Source: Turicibacter sp. (GTDB taxonomy: Bacteria; Bacillota; Bacilli; MOL361; Turicibacteraceae). Taken from it: a stretch of 12,991 nt of DNA. The notes below the pieces were generated by a model. That model saw only the letters and a list, made by a program, of their open reading frames with translations, did no database searches and was not told the origin of the DNA. Within the stretch, counting starts at the first letter, position 1; each line of letters begins with the position of its first letter. Of this stretch, positions 6,885 through 12,991 are shown one piece after another. The position numbers were made by a program, and so were the translations under genes. The stretch is from assembly GCA_030531025.1 (NCBI GenBank), contig JAUMTV010000085.1, forward strand, positions 1 through 12,991. The letters run 5' to 3'.

Positions 6885-9043
6885 TATTTATGGCAAGCTG
6901 TTGCTTTGCCACAGCCTGAACATCCACATCCACAGCTATTTGATTTTTTATCATGTAAAATTTTTCGAATCGCTAAAGTTAAAGCGAGTAAAACAATTAA
7001 ACAAATAATAATGGTTGAAGTAGAAATATGGTGAGCTGCAATGAACGTTCCACCTTGATAAATAATAAGTGCCACCAGATAAGCAAGTCCTGTTTGATAA
7101 CCAATAGCAATCCATGTCCATTTCCAAGACATCATTTCACGTTTAATCGCACCGATCGCTGCAAAACATGGAGCAGCAAGTAATGTGAAGGCCATAAAAG
7201 AATAGGCACTTAATTGAGTAAATAAAGCAGGCATACTTCCTAATAACTCAGTTGATTCTTCTGTCATTTCTTCTCCTAAACCAAATAAGATACCGAAAGT
7301 TGCAACGACATTTTCTTTTGCTAAAAATCCTGTTACAGTTGCAACTGCGGCCTGCCAGTTTCCAAATCCTAAAGGAGCAAAAATTGGAGCAATGATTTGT
7401 CCGATAGAAGCTAAAATACTTTCATTCGCGTCGACCATTTCAAACGACCAGTTGAAAGATTGTAAGAACCAAACTACGCCAGAAGCGACGAAAATAATAG
7501 TTCCGGCTTTATAAATAAAGGCTTTTGCACGATCCCACATGTGAATAATTACACCTTTAAAGCTAGGGACATGGTATTGTGGAAGTTCCATAATAAATGG
7601 AGCAGGATCGCCAGCGAATAAAGGAGTACGTTTTAAGATAATTCCAGAAAGAATGACCATCGCAATTCCTAAAAAATACATTGAAGGGGCTACCCATGAA
7701 TCATTAGGGAAGAAGGCACCAGTCATTAGGGCGAATACCGGAAGTTTTGCTCCACATGGAATAAATGGAGTTAACATAATCGTCATACGACGATCTTTTT
7801 CATTTTCAATGGTACGACTCGCCATGACAGCAGGAACACTGCAACCAGATCCAATTAACATTGGAATAAATGATTTTCCTGATAAGCCAAATTTTCTAAA
7901 AATTCGGTCCATAATAAAGGCAACACGAGCCATATACCCACAATCTTCTAAGATTGAAATTAATAGAAATAAAATCATGATTTGTGGAACAAATCCTAAA
8001 ACAGCACCGACCCCACCAATAATTCCATCTACAATTAATCCAATTAACCAATCCGCAGTATTAATGCTTTCTAAGAATGTCGCCACATTTCCTTGAATAA
8101 ATTCACCGAAGAACGTATCGTTAATCCAATCTGTTGCAATCGTTCCAATAGAAGTAATCGAAATATAATAGATTCCCCACATAATGAGTGCGAAAATAGG
8201 AAGGGCTAACCAACGATTCGTTAAAATTTGATCAATTTTATCTGATGTTGTTAATCCTGATTGAATTGATTTTTTCACACAATCTGACACGATCTTTCCA
8301 ATATAGTCATAACGTTCAATTGTAATAATACTTTCGCTATCATCCTCAAAGTGTTCTTCACATGACGTTGTCATTAAATCAAATTCTGTTTTTATCGCTT
8401 CAGGTAATGCTAATTGCGTCATTACGCGTTCGTCTCGCTCGAATAATTTGATGCTATACCAGCGAGCAACTGATTCAAAAACAATTCCAGTTAATAAATG
8501 CTCCATCTCTTTTAGCATGACTTCAATTTCAGGATTGAATGTTGGAAGATTAGGTGTTTTCTTTGTCGATAATATGGCATCAACTAATGCTTTTAATCCT
8601 TTTTGTTTTAATGCTGTTGTCTCTATAACGGGACATCCGAGATAGTATGATAAGTTTGAAGTTTGAATGGTTGTTCCGTTTTTTGTTGTGATGTCCATCA
8701 TGTTTAAAGCGATCACCATTGGAATATTAGTTTCCATTAATTGAGTCGTTAAATAGAGATTACGTTCAATATTAGAAGCATCAACAATATTTAAGATGAC
8801 ATCTGGCTTTTGATTCATTAAAAAATCACGCGTAATAATTTCTTCAGGTGTATAAGGTGAAAGAGAGTAAATTCCAGGTAAATCAACAATTTTTATATCT
8901 TTATTTCCTTTTAAATAGCCTTCTTTTTTCTCTACTGTAACCCCAGGCCAATTTCCTACATATTGATTACTTCCTGTTAATGCATTAAATATAGTTGTTT
9001 TTCCACAGTTTGGATTACCAACTAAAGCAATTATCATGGACAT
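6884..9043 (-). CDS. feoB: FeoB ferrous iron transporter
   Basis: 719-residue inner-membrane Fe(II) importer with a cytoplasmic GTPase domain. G1 is GNPNCGKT (9-16), G2 the Thr of WPGVT (36), G3 DLPG (54-57) and G4 NMMD (114-117). A helical guanine-dissociation-inhibitor region follows to about residue 270. The membrane part contains the two Gate signatures, SGCSVPA and PCGAKLP, with their conserved cysteines, and several further hydrophobic helices up to about 690. The tail carries five cysteines at about 704, 706, 708, 711 and 717, a short metal-binding-like motif found in many FeoB proteins. The start has an AAAGGGGGAG ribosome site 7 bases upstream; a second ATG two codons in is possible. 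It is the last gene of feoA-feoA-feoB and ends in a strong hairpin. Confidence 0.96.
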   Translation of the reverse strand: MSMIIALVGNPNCGKTTIFNALTGSNQYVGNWPGVTVEKKEGYLKGNKDIKIVDLPGIYSLSPYTPEEIITRDFLMNQKPDVILNIVDASNIERNLYLTTQLMETNIPMVIALNMMDITTKNGTTIQTSNLSYYLGCPVIETTALKQKGLKALVDAILSTKKTPNLPTFNPEIEVMLKEMEHLLTGIVFESVARWYSIKLFERDERVMTQLALPEAIKTEFDLMTTSCEEHFEDDSESIITIERYDYIGKIVSDCVKKSIQSGLTTSDKIDQILTNRWLALPIFALIMWGIYYISITSIGTIATDWINDTFFGEFIQGNVATFLESINTADWLIGLIVDGIIGGVGAVLGFVPQIMILFLLISILEDCGYMARVAFIMDRIFRKFGLSGKSFIPMLIGSGCSVPAVMASRTIENEKDRRMTIMLTPFIPCGAKLPVFALMTGAFFPNDSWVAPSMYFLGIAMVILSGIILKRTPLFAGDPAPFIMELPQYHVPSFKGVIIHMWDRAKAFIYKAGTIIFVASGVVWFLQSFNWSFEMVDANESILASIGQIIAPIFAPLGFGNWQAAVATVTGFLAKENVVATFGILFGLGEEMTEESTELLGSMPALFTQLSAYSFMAFTLLAAPCFAAIGAIKREMMSWKWTWIAIGYQTGLAYLVALIIYQGGTFIAAHHISTSTIIICLIVLLALTLAIRKILHDKKSNSCGCGCSGCGKATACHK

Positions 9044-9059
9044 AAAAGTCTCCCCCTTT

Positions 9060-9080
9060 AAATCATTTTGTTAATGATTT
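9060..9080 (-). other. AT-rich hairpin between feoA and feoB
   Basis: AAATCATT and AATGATTT (9060-9067 with 9073-9080) pair perfectly around a 5-base loop in the 68-base gap before feoB, ending 16 bases upstream of its start. No T-tract follows on the transcribed strand. It could be an RNA processing or stability element, or chance in AT-rich DNA. Confidence 0.35.
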
Positions 9081-9111
9081 TTATTATCAATAATATATTA
9101 AACAAATGTGA

Positions 9112-9333
9112 TTATTCTACAATAATGTGTTCAGCGTCAGACTTTCGAAGTGATAATTCATATCCTCGAATAGTCACTTCAATTGGATCACCCAGAGGAG
9201 CGACTTTGCGAATATAAATATTTGCTCCTTTTGTCACGCCCATATCCATAATGCGACGTTTCAGTGGTCCTGTGCCATTCAACTTTGTCACCGTTACTGT
9301 TTCTCCAATTTTCACATCTTTTAATGTTTTCAT
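9112..9333 (-). CDS. feoA: FeoA family protein (second of two)
   Basis: 73-residue SH3-like cytoplasmic partner of FeoB. Family features are the N-terminal TLKDVKIGETVTVTKL strand pair, then LKRRIMDMGVTKGANI, the P-L-GDPIEVTIRGYELSLR core and a final I-V-E strand. AAAGGAG lies about 9 bases before the ATG. It keeps the conserved GYELSLRKSDA signature, so it is the more canonical of the two FeoA copies. Only 68 bases separate it from feoB, consistent with one transcript. Confidence 0.93.
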   Translation of the reverse strand: MKTLKDVKIGETVTVTKLNGTGPLKRRIMDMGVTKGANIYIRKVAPLGDPIEVTIRGYELSLRKSDAEHIIVE

Positions 9334-9347
9334 CTTATATCACTCCT

Positions 9348-9560
9348 TTATACAAAAATACGTTTTGCCATCGTATGATCGAGGGCTACACGCGTATCTT
9401 TTACATTAATAATAAAATTTTGTCCAAACTTTGAAATAATCGTGATTTCACTCCCAACAATAAAGCCAAGGCTTTCTAAAAATCGTTTCGTTTCATCTTT
9501 TCCACTAATTTTCTTAATTAAGACTGATTCTCCAATATCAATCATTGTTAAGGGCATCAT
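9348..9560 (-). CDS. feoA: FeoA family protein (first of two, divergent)
   Basis: 70-residue FeoA-like SH3 domain: MTMIDIGES-type start (MIDIGESVLIKKISG), then KRFLESLGFIVGSEITIISKF and NFIINVKDTRVALDHTMAKRI. It is clearly diverged from the downstream copy but has the same length and fold pattern. Two ATGs stand in tandem: AAGGAGG is 5 bases from the one at 9560 and 8 bases from the one at 9557, so the protein may have 70 or 69 residues. It is the first gene of the operon, with 14 bases to the next feoA. Tandem FeoA proteins before FeoB are common in clostridia-like bacteria and may form a hetero-assembly. Confidence 0.9.
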   Translation of the reverse strand: MMPLTMIDIGESVLIKKISGKDETKRFLESLGFIVGSEITIISKFGQNFIINVKDTRVALDHTMAKRIFV

Positions 9561-9575
9561 AACATCCTCCTTTTC

Positions 9576-9593
9576 GTTAGACTTAGCTAAAAC
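9576..9593. promoter_or_regulatory. Candidate iron-regulator operator 1
   Basis: GTTAGACTTAGCTAAAAC contains the palindrome TTAGCTAA and a second TTAG half-site. It lies just before the first feoA start, downstream of the presumed feo transcription start. It resembles the more regular dyad at 9607-9622 and the TTAGGTTAGCCTAA-type sites of DtxR-family repressors. Confidence 0.45.
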
Positions 9594-9606
9594 GATTTGT
9601 AAGAAG

Positions 9607-9622
9607 GTTAGCTAAAGCTAAC
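9607..9622. promoter_or_regulatory. Candidate DtxR-family operator 2
   Basis: GTTAGCT-AA-AGCTAAC is a 16-bp dyad with perfect 7-bp arms in the region between feoA and the divergent DtxR-type regulator. Position and TTAGCTAA-like sequence suggest that the neighbouring regulator binds here under iron-replete conditions and shuts off feo. Confidence 0.6.
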
Positions 9623-9655
9623 TGATACTTATAGAATTACATTTTTATCCAATTT

Positions 9656-9661
9656 TGTCAA
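9656..9661 (-). promoter_or_regulatory. Candidate -35 box of the feo operon
   Basis: The minus strand reads TTGACA here, about 95 bases before the first feoA. At 17-bp spacing the -10 would be a poor AATTCT; a better TATAAG lies 22 bp away. The promoter is plausible but its -10 is unclear. Both candidate operators lie downstream of it. Confidence 0.35.
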
Positions 9662-9686
9662 TATATATTAAATAAAAGTATAAAAG

Positions 9687-9716
9687 TTGAATGAAATAAG
9701 CAAACTATGATAAGAT
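9687..9716 (+). promoter_or_regulatory. Candidate promoter of the DtxR-family gene
   Basis: TTGAAT (9687-9692) and TAAGAT (9711-9716) are 18 bp apart, 34 bases before the ATG. TATGAT at 9706 is a better -10 but too close to this -35. Confidence 0.4.
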
Positions 9717-9750
9717 TAACTATATTTAGATTTAAGAATAGGGTGGGCAT

Positions 9751-10116
9751 ATGAAACTACAAGAATCGGGTGAAAACTACTTAGAAACGATATTGATTTT
9801 AAGTCAGAAAAATGGTTCTGTTCGCTCCATTGACATTGCTAACGAATTAAACTATTCAAAGCCAAGTATTAGTCGTGCCATGGGAATTTTAAAAAAGGCA
9901 GGACTTATTACAATTGAGAAAAATGGTCAAATTAATTTAACTGAGATCGGTCATGAGAAAGCAACAGCTATTTATGAACGTCATTGTCTCATTAAAGAAT
10001 TTTTAATTCAAACCTTACAAATTGATGAGGAATTAGCTGATAAAGATGCCTGCCGTATTGAGCATGTTATCAGTGTTGAAACATTTGAGAGAATGAAAGA
10101 CGTATTAAAAAAATAA
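9751..10116 (+). CDS. DtxR-family metal-dependent repressor (short form, probable iron sensor)
   Basis: 121 residues with the DtxR/MntR winged helix (about 5-65; ESGENYLETIL start, recognition helix around KPSISRAMGILKKAG) and the helical metal-binding/dimerisation domain (66-121). There is no C-terminal SH3 domain, as in MntR. Likely ligands are Glu12, His78, Cys101, Glu104 and His105. The CxxEH arrangement matches the iron-type DtxR/IdeR site, while MntR has ExxEH. Asn9 stands where MntR has Asp8 and DtxR has Met10, so metal choice is not certain. Transcribed away from feoA-feoA-feoB with dyads between them, so control of ferrous iron uptake is the likely job. The ribosome site (AGGGTGGG) is moderate. 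Confidence 0.88.
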   Translation: MKLQESGENYLETILILSQKNGSVRSIDIANELNYSKPSISRAMGILKKAGLITIEKNGQINLTEIGHEKATAIYERHCLIKEFLIQTLQIDEELADKDACRIEHVISVETFERMKDVLKK

Positions 10117-10126
10117 GAATAGAAAT

Positions 10127-10149
10127 GGCGGAGGAACCTTCGCCTTTTT
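10127..10149 (+). terminator. Terminator after the DtxR-family gene
   Basis: GGCGGAGG and CCTTCGCC (10127-10134 with 10137-10144, one G-T pair) are followed by TTTTT. Confidence 0.75.
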
Positions 10150-10206
10150 ATTTATAGTCAATAAGAACATCTATTAGAATAGATGATTGGGAGCATGAAT
10201 AGAATA

Positions 10207-10236
10207 AAAAGAGGTTATCCACAGATAACCTCTTTT
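10207..10236 (-). terminator. Terminator of the deoxynucleoside kinase gene
   Basis: A perfect 13-bp stem AAAAGAGGTTATC/GATAACCTCTTTT has loop CACA. The minus strand continues with TTTTTATT, so it ends leftward transcription; it may also act on the plus strand. Confidence 0.75.
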
Positions 10237-10258
10237 AGATGAATATTAATTAAAAGAA

Positions 10259-10894
10259 TTAGTTTCTTTTTAGTGCATGTTTAATCTTTTTTATAATCAG
10301 TAATAAATCTTTATGATTTTTTACAAAGTCTAACTCATCCCCATTAATCTCGATAATTGGGATATCTTCATGTGTTTGCTTCATTAATAACGTATAGTCA
10401 TGATATGAATCAATAAGTGTTTGTAAGTAGTTAGGATCGATATTTTGTTCAAAGTGGCGATTACGTTTTTTAATACGCGTCAAAATGGTTTCAAGACTAG
10501 CATTTAAGACAATAATCACATTTGGTTTTGGAAGATCTTCTTCTAAAATTTGATAAATTTGATAGTATTTTTTAAAGTTATATTCATCAAGTGTCATCTT
10601 ACTGAATAACACATTTTTAAACAAATGATAATCTGAAATAACGGATTGATTATGATTTAAATAATGTTTTTGAATATCTGATAATTGCTTATAACGATTT
10701 GTTAAGAAAAACATCTCTGTTTGAAACGCCCATTCATCAATATCATCATAAAACTTATCTAAGAATGGATTTTCATACACAATCTCTTTTAAAAGGTGAT
10801 AAGAAAAATGTTCTGATAATAACGATGATAGTGATGTTTTACCTACTCCGATTGGACCTTCGACAGCGATGAAAAAAGGTTTATTTTGTGACAT
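10259..10894 (-). CDS. Deoxynucleoside kinase (deoxyguanosine/deoxyadenosine kinase family)
   Basis: 211-residue cytosolic kinase that phosphorylates purine deoxynucleosides (possibly deoxycytidine) in salvage. GPIGVGKTS (13-21) is the P-loop. YENPFLDKFYDD and FQTEMFFLTNRYKQL are the substrate-pocket helices of the dGK/dCK/dAK group. SDYHLFKN occupies the DR(S/Y) motif position, and RIKKRNRHFEQ is the arginine-rich lid. Bacillus has two paralogues, dgk and dck, near tadA and the SRP RNA; only one copy is seen here, so the base preference is open. An AAGAGGTG ribosome site precedes the ATG at 10894. A MITE-like element lies 29 bases upstream of the start and may affect its expression. Confidence 0.9.
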   Translation of the reverse strand: MSQNKPFFIAVEGPIGVGKTSLSSLLSEHFSYHLLKEIVYENPFLDKFYDDIDEWAFQTEMFFLTNRYKQLSDIQKHYLNHNQSVISDYHLFKNVLFSKMTLDEYNFKKYYQIYQILEEDLPKPNVIIVLNASLETILTRIKKRNRHFEQNIDPNYLQTLIDSYHDYTLLMKQTHEDIPIIEINGDELDFVKNHKDLLLIIKKIKHALKRN

Positions 10895-10915
10895 GTGAAC
10901 ACCTCTTAAAGTTTT

Positions 10916-11062
10916 TAAATATAGGCTGTGTTTTAAAAGAATGTTGATATTTAATTAAAATAATAAACTTCACGATGAATTAACTACTCGTACTATCCGT
11001 AAAAGGTCATGAGATCAACAGTTGGAGTCATCAACACATATCTAAAACAGAGCCTAAATATA
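10916..11062. mobile_element. MITE-like insertion with 8-bp target duplications
   Basis: The element proper is 10924-11054 (131 bp). Its ends are imperfect inverted repeats: left GGCTGTGTTTTA and right (reverse complement) GGCTCTGTTTTA, matching 11 of 12. Similarity extends weakly to a shared GTTGAT at 20-25 bases in. Identical TAAATATA copies flank it at 10916-10923 and 11055-11062, a clear 8-bp target duplication. No transposase is encoded. A GG-start with 8-bp duplication fits non-autonomous relatives of IS families such as ISL3 or IS6; the family is not resolved. Removing the element and one repeat copy would leave about 45 bases between the two minus-strand genes. Confidence 0.75.
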
Positions 11063-11088
11063 AAAAAAGAAGTTCGCCTTAACGAACT
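11062..11088 (-). terminator. Terminator overlapping the end of the HMA-like gene
   Basis: AGTTCG and CGAACT (11071-11076 with 11083-11088) pair around a loop containing the stop codon (11079-11081). The minus strand continues into a run of seven T. The right-hand MITE target duplication abuts this T-tract. Confidence 0.65.
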
Positions 11089-11291
11089 GTATAACCTAAG
11101 CGATTAAATGCATCTAAAATATATTTCGGGGAACCAATCCCTTCATTATAACGAACAGAAACTAATTTTAAAGAAAGGTTAATATCTAACTTTTCCACAC
11201 CCTCTAAGTTTGTATCAAAATAAGCTTTGATTTTTTCTACATCTTCATTTGAGCTTAAATTTTCCACATTTAGCATAAATGTTTTAGCCAT
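11079..11291 (-). CDS. Small HMA-fold-like protein without the CxxC metal motif
   Basis: 70 residues from the ATG at 11291, which has a GAGGTG ribosome site 6 bases upstream; a GTG at 11300 is in frame but less likely. The pattern is that of a ferredoxin-like heavy-metal-associated domain: strand KTFMLNVENL, helix NEDVEKIKAYFDT, LEGVEKLDINLSLKLVSVRYNE (the usual GVxxVxVNLxxxxVxVxY), helix PKYILDAFNRL and the ending GYTV. Where copper chaperones have MxCxxC, this protein has LSSNED, so both metal-binding cysteines are absent. It may be a non-metal or differently liganded member. It is divergent from tadA and shares that intergenic region. Function unknown. Confidence 0.7.
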   Translation of the reverse strand: MAKTFMLNVENLSSNEDVEKIKAYFDTNLEGVEKLDINLSLKLVSVRYNEGIGSPKYILDAFNRLGYTVR

Positions 11292-11325
11292 TATCCTCAC
11301 CTCAGACTTTCCTTATGACTTAGTC

Positions 11326-11354
11326 TTGATAACATCCCTATTTTATCATAGAAT
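11326..11354 (+). promoter_or_regulatory. Promoter of tadA
   Basis: TTGATA (11326-11331), 17-bp spacer and TAGAAT (11349-11354), 33 bases before the tadA ATG. Confidence 0.6.
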
Positions 11355-11375
11355 AAATTAAAAAAGAACAAATAA

Positions 11376-11882
<507 letters not shown>

Positions 11883-11900
11883 AAACGTGTATCAATTGAA

Positions 11901-12010
11901 ACTCTCTTTTGGTACCCTTATTCAATAGGACGGTGTGAACCAGGTCAGGACAGGAATGTAGCAGCCTTAAGCATTTAGTTTTATGTGAGTAAGGGTACCA
12001 AAGGAGAGTT
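11901..12010 (+). ncRNA. ffs: Signal recognition particle RNA, small (4.5S) type
   Basis: About 110-nt RNA scaffold of the Ffh protein-targeting particle. The terminal strands ACTCTC...TTGGTACCCTTA and TAAGGGTACCAA...GGAGAGT pair into the long helix. The conserved Ffh-binding apex GGTCAGGACAGGAATGTAGCAGCC has the GGAA tetraloop at 11953-11956. There is no Alu domain, unlike the long Bacillus RNA. The closing stem followed by a T run from about 12009 also serves as terminator. The exact mature ends are estimated. Confidence 0.93.
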
Positions 12011-12038
12011 TTTTTTATTCTTCCCTATTGGTGATATA

Positions 12039-12047
12039 TGGTATGAT
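12039..12047 (+). promoter_or_regulatory. Extended -10 promoter-like site
   Basis: TGGTATGAT carries a TGn extension before TATGAT, 30 bases upstream of the broken phosphotransferase gene; no clear -35 is visible. Confidence 0.35.
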
Positions 12048-12077
12048 ATTCAGGTTAGTAAGTAGGGAGGAAAGAGA

Positions 12078-12904
12078 ATGAAAGAAAATTTACGTTATTT
12101 AGAGCACTTAGACCTAATAGTAGATGAACAATTTAAAGAACTAGACAATGCTGAAAAGCATAGTAGTGTTTACCTTTTAAATGGGAAACAAGAGCGACTT
12201 GTTTTAAAAGAAATTATGCAAGAATGGATAAATGAAAATAAAATAAATAAGCAGGGGTAATTTGTTGATCTTATGAGACAAAACGGTGCCCCTTTTCAAA
12301 AATTATTCAATTTGATAATCAAGACTATTATTTTAAACAAAATAATCAACTGTTTACGTTAGAAATATATGTAACTGGCATAGAGGAACGTGAATTTACG
12401 AAAGCTAATTGTATGAGCTTAGCTAAACTTTGTGGAAAACTTCATCGAATAAGTGAGGATATTAATTTTCAATTCGGATACGATAGTGCTTGGTCGGTTG
12501 ATTTTGAAAAGAATTATTGTGATGATGAGATTTCTGAAAAAGAGCAATACTTTATTGAGATGATTAATTGTTTGAAAGAATGTTACTATGATGAAGTTTT
12601 ATTAAATAAAGTGACCGATCTCTTTGAGAAAAAAATGAAAGAGTTAAAAAATGATTTGAAGTCATTGCCTAAAGGGCCAACTCAAGGTGACTTAGGTTTA
12701 GATAACGTTCGTTTTAATGAACAACATGAATCCATAGCTGTTTTTGATTATAATATTGCAGGAGATGAAGTCTATGTTGGGGAATTTGTTAATCAAATTG
12801 CATGGTATCAAGAATTTATTAAAGAAGACGTTGATTTGAAATCTCTGATGTTATCTAGCTATGAAAGTGAAAGAATATTAACTTATGAATATAAGTCCAG
12901 ATAA
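12078..12904 (+). pseudogene. Aminoglycoside phosphotransferase (APH) family pseudogene
   Basis: The gene has a proper start (GGGAGGAAAGAGA before ATG 12078) and opens with a kinase-like N-lobe containing SSVYLLNGKQERLVLKEI. A TAA at 12258-12260 interrupts it. Reading on in the same frame gives FVDLMRQNGAPF, after which the frame must shift at the T tract near 12293-12296 to continue as SKIIQFDNQDYYFKQN. A single missing T would explain this. The rest runs to 12904 and contains KLCGKLHRIS, the catalytic-loop motif TQGDLGLDNVRF and FDYNIAG, equivalent to the APH HGDxxxxN and IDF/D motifs. The usual His before the catalytic Asp is replaced by Gln. The last residues and stop come from a palindromic repeat (12894-12936), so the C-terminus is probably truncated too. 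Relation to CotS-like or homoserine-kinase-like members is possible; actual drug resistance is not implied. Confidence 0.75.
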
Positions 12905-12936
12905 GTTTTTCATATTGTAAAAGTTTTAGCTGGACT
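12894..12936. repeat. Imperfect hairpin, copy B of the edge palindrome
   Basis: AGTCCAG (12894-12900) pairs with CTGGACT (12930-12936) and the interior pairs imperfectly. Bases 12894-12910 match the minus strand of 39-55 exactly over 17 bases. It overlaps the stop codon of the phosphotransferase pseudogene. From 12937 to the window end I see no gene. Confidence 0.6.
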
Positions 12937-12991
12937 ATAGTCTGTCTTAGTATTAAAGCGGCTTTACATCCAAGCCTGTTATAAAATTGTA

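Noticed and set aside
9060..9111. Fur box in the feoA-feoB gap (ATTATCAATAAT)
   Set aside because: The match to the GATAAT repeat consensus is poor and the site is inside the operon; the DtxR-type dyads upstream explain iron control better.
10168..10185. CATCTATT-AG-AATAGATG inverted repeat between two terminators
   Set aside because: AT-rich, with almost no loop and no T-tract; it may be chance, and nothing nearby needs it.
10215..10223. Perfect DnaA box TTATCCACA
   Set aside because: It is a single copy lying within the stem and loop of the kinase terminator, with no cluster of boxes, AT-rich unwinding element or dnaA/dnaN nearby; likely coincidence.

Overview
The window is AT-rich DNA (by eye about one third G+C) with AGGAGG-type ribosome binding sites, TTGACA/TATAAT promoters and many short rho-independent terminators. 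This points to a low-GC member of the Bacillota. A short SRP RNA of about 110 nt without an Alu domain, tandem feoA genes before feoB, and a dgk-tadA-SRP RNA neighbourhood fit a Turicibacter- or Erysipelotrichia-like bacterium better than Bacillus, whose SRP RNA is long. That placement is inference; no marker gene settles it.

Layout. 1-362: no complete gene; a 13-bp perfect hairpin, a short open frame running in from the window edge, a terminator, and a MerR-type promoter. 363-1127: TipA/Mta-type MerR drug-sensing regulator with what looks like an internal start for its ligand-binding half. 1240-3623: receiver-PAS-PAS-GGDEF-EAL cyclic-di-GMP protein, broken into two frames inside the GGDEF domain. 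3735-5853: two-gene hydrolase operon (M20D amidohydrolase and S66 LD-carboxypeptidase). 6013-6615: thymidine kinase. 6678-6770: tRNA-Ser(UGA) with its own consensus promoter. 6884-9560, minus strand: feoA-feoA-feoB ferrous iron uptake operon. 9751-10116: divergent DtxR-family regulator, with two TTAGCTAA-type dyads in the shared intergenic region. 10259-10894, minus: deoxynucleoside kinase. 10924-11054: a 131-bp MITE-like element with 8-bp target duplications. 11079-11291, minus: small HMA-fold-like protein lacking the CxxC. 11388-11876: tadA. 11901-12010: SRP RNA. 12078-12904: aminoglycoside-phosphotransferase-like pseudogene with a nonsense codon and a frameshift, ending in a palindromic repeat related to the one at the window start.

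The genes form small independent units. Thymidine kinase and the deoxynucleoside kinase both serve nucleoside salvage. The amidohydrolase and LD-carboxypeptidase look like a peptide or cell-wall fragment recycling pair. The feo operon and the DtxR-type regulator form an iron-responsive module. tadA, tRNA-Ser and SRP RNA are housekeeping genes. Several terminator hairpins overlap the stop codons of the genes they end. No complete new system (defence, secretion or biosynthetic) is visible. The points most worth following are the internal TipAS-like start, the feo/DtxR operator pair, the MITE-like insertion, the paired palindromes at the two window edges, the isolated 16-bp palindrome at 6829-6844, and the broken c-di-GMP and phosphotransferase genes.
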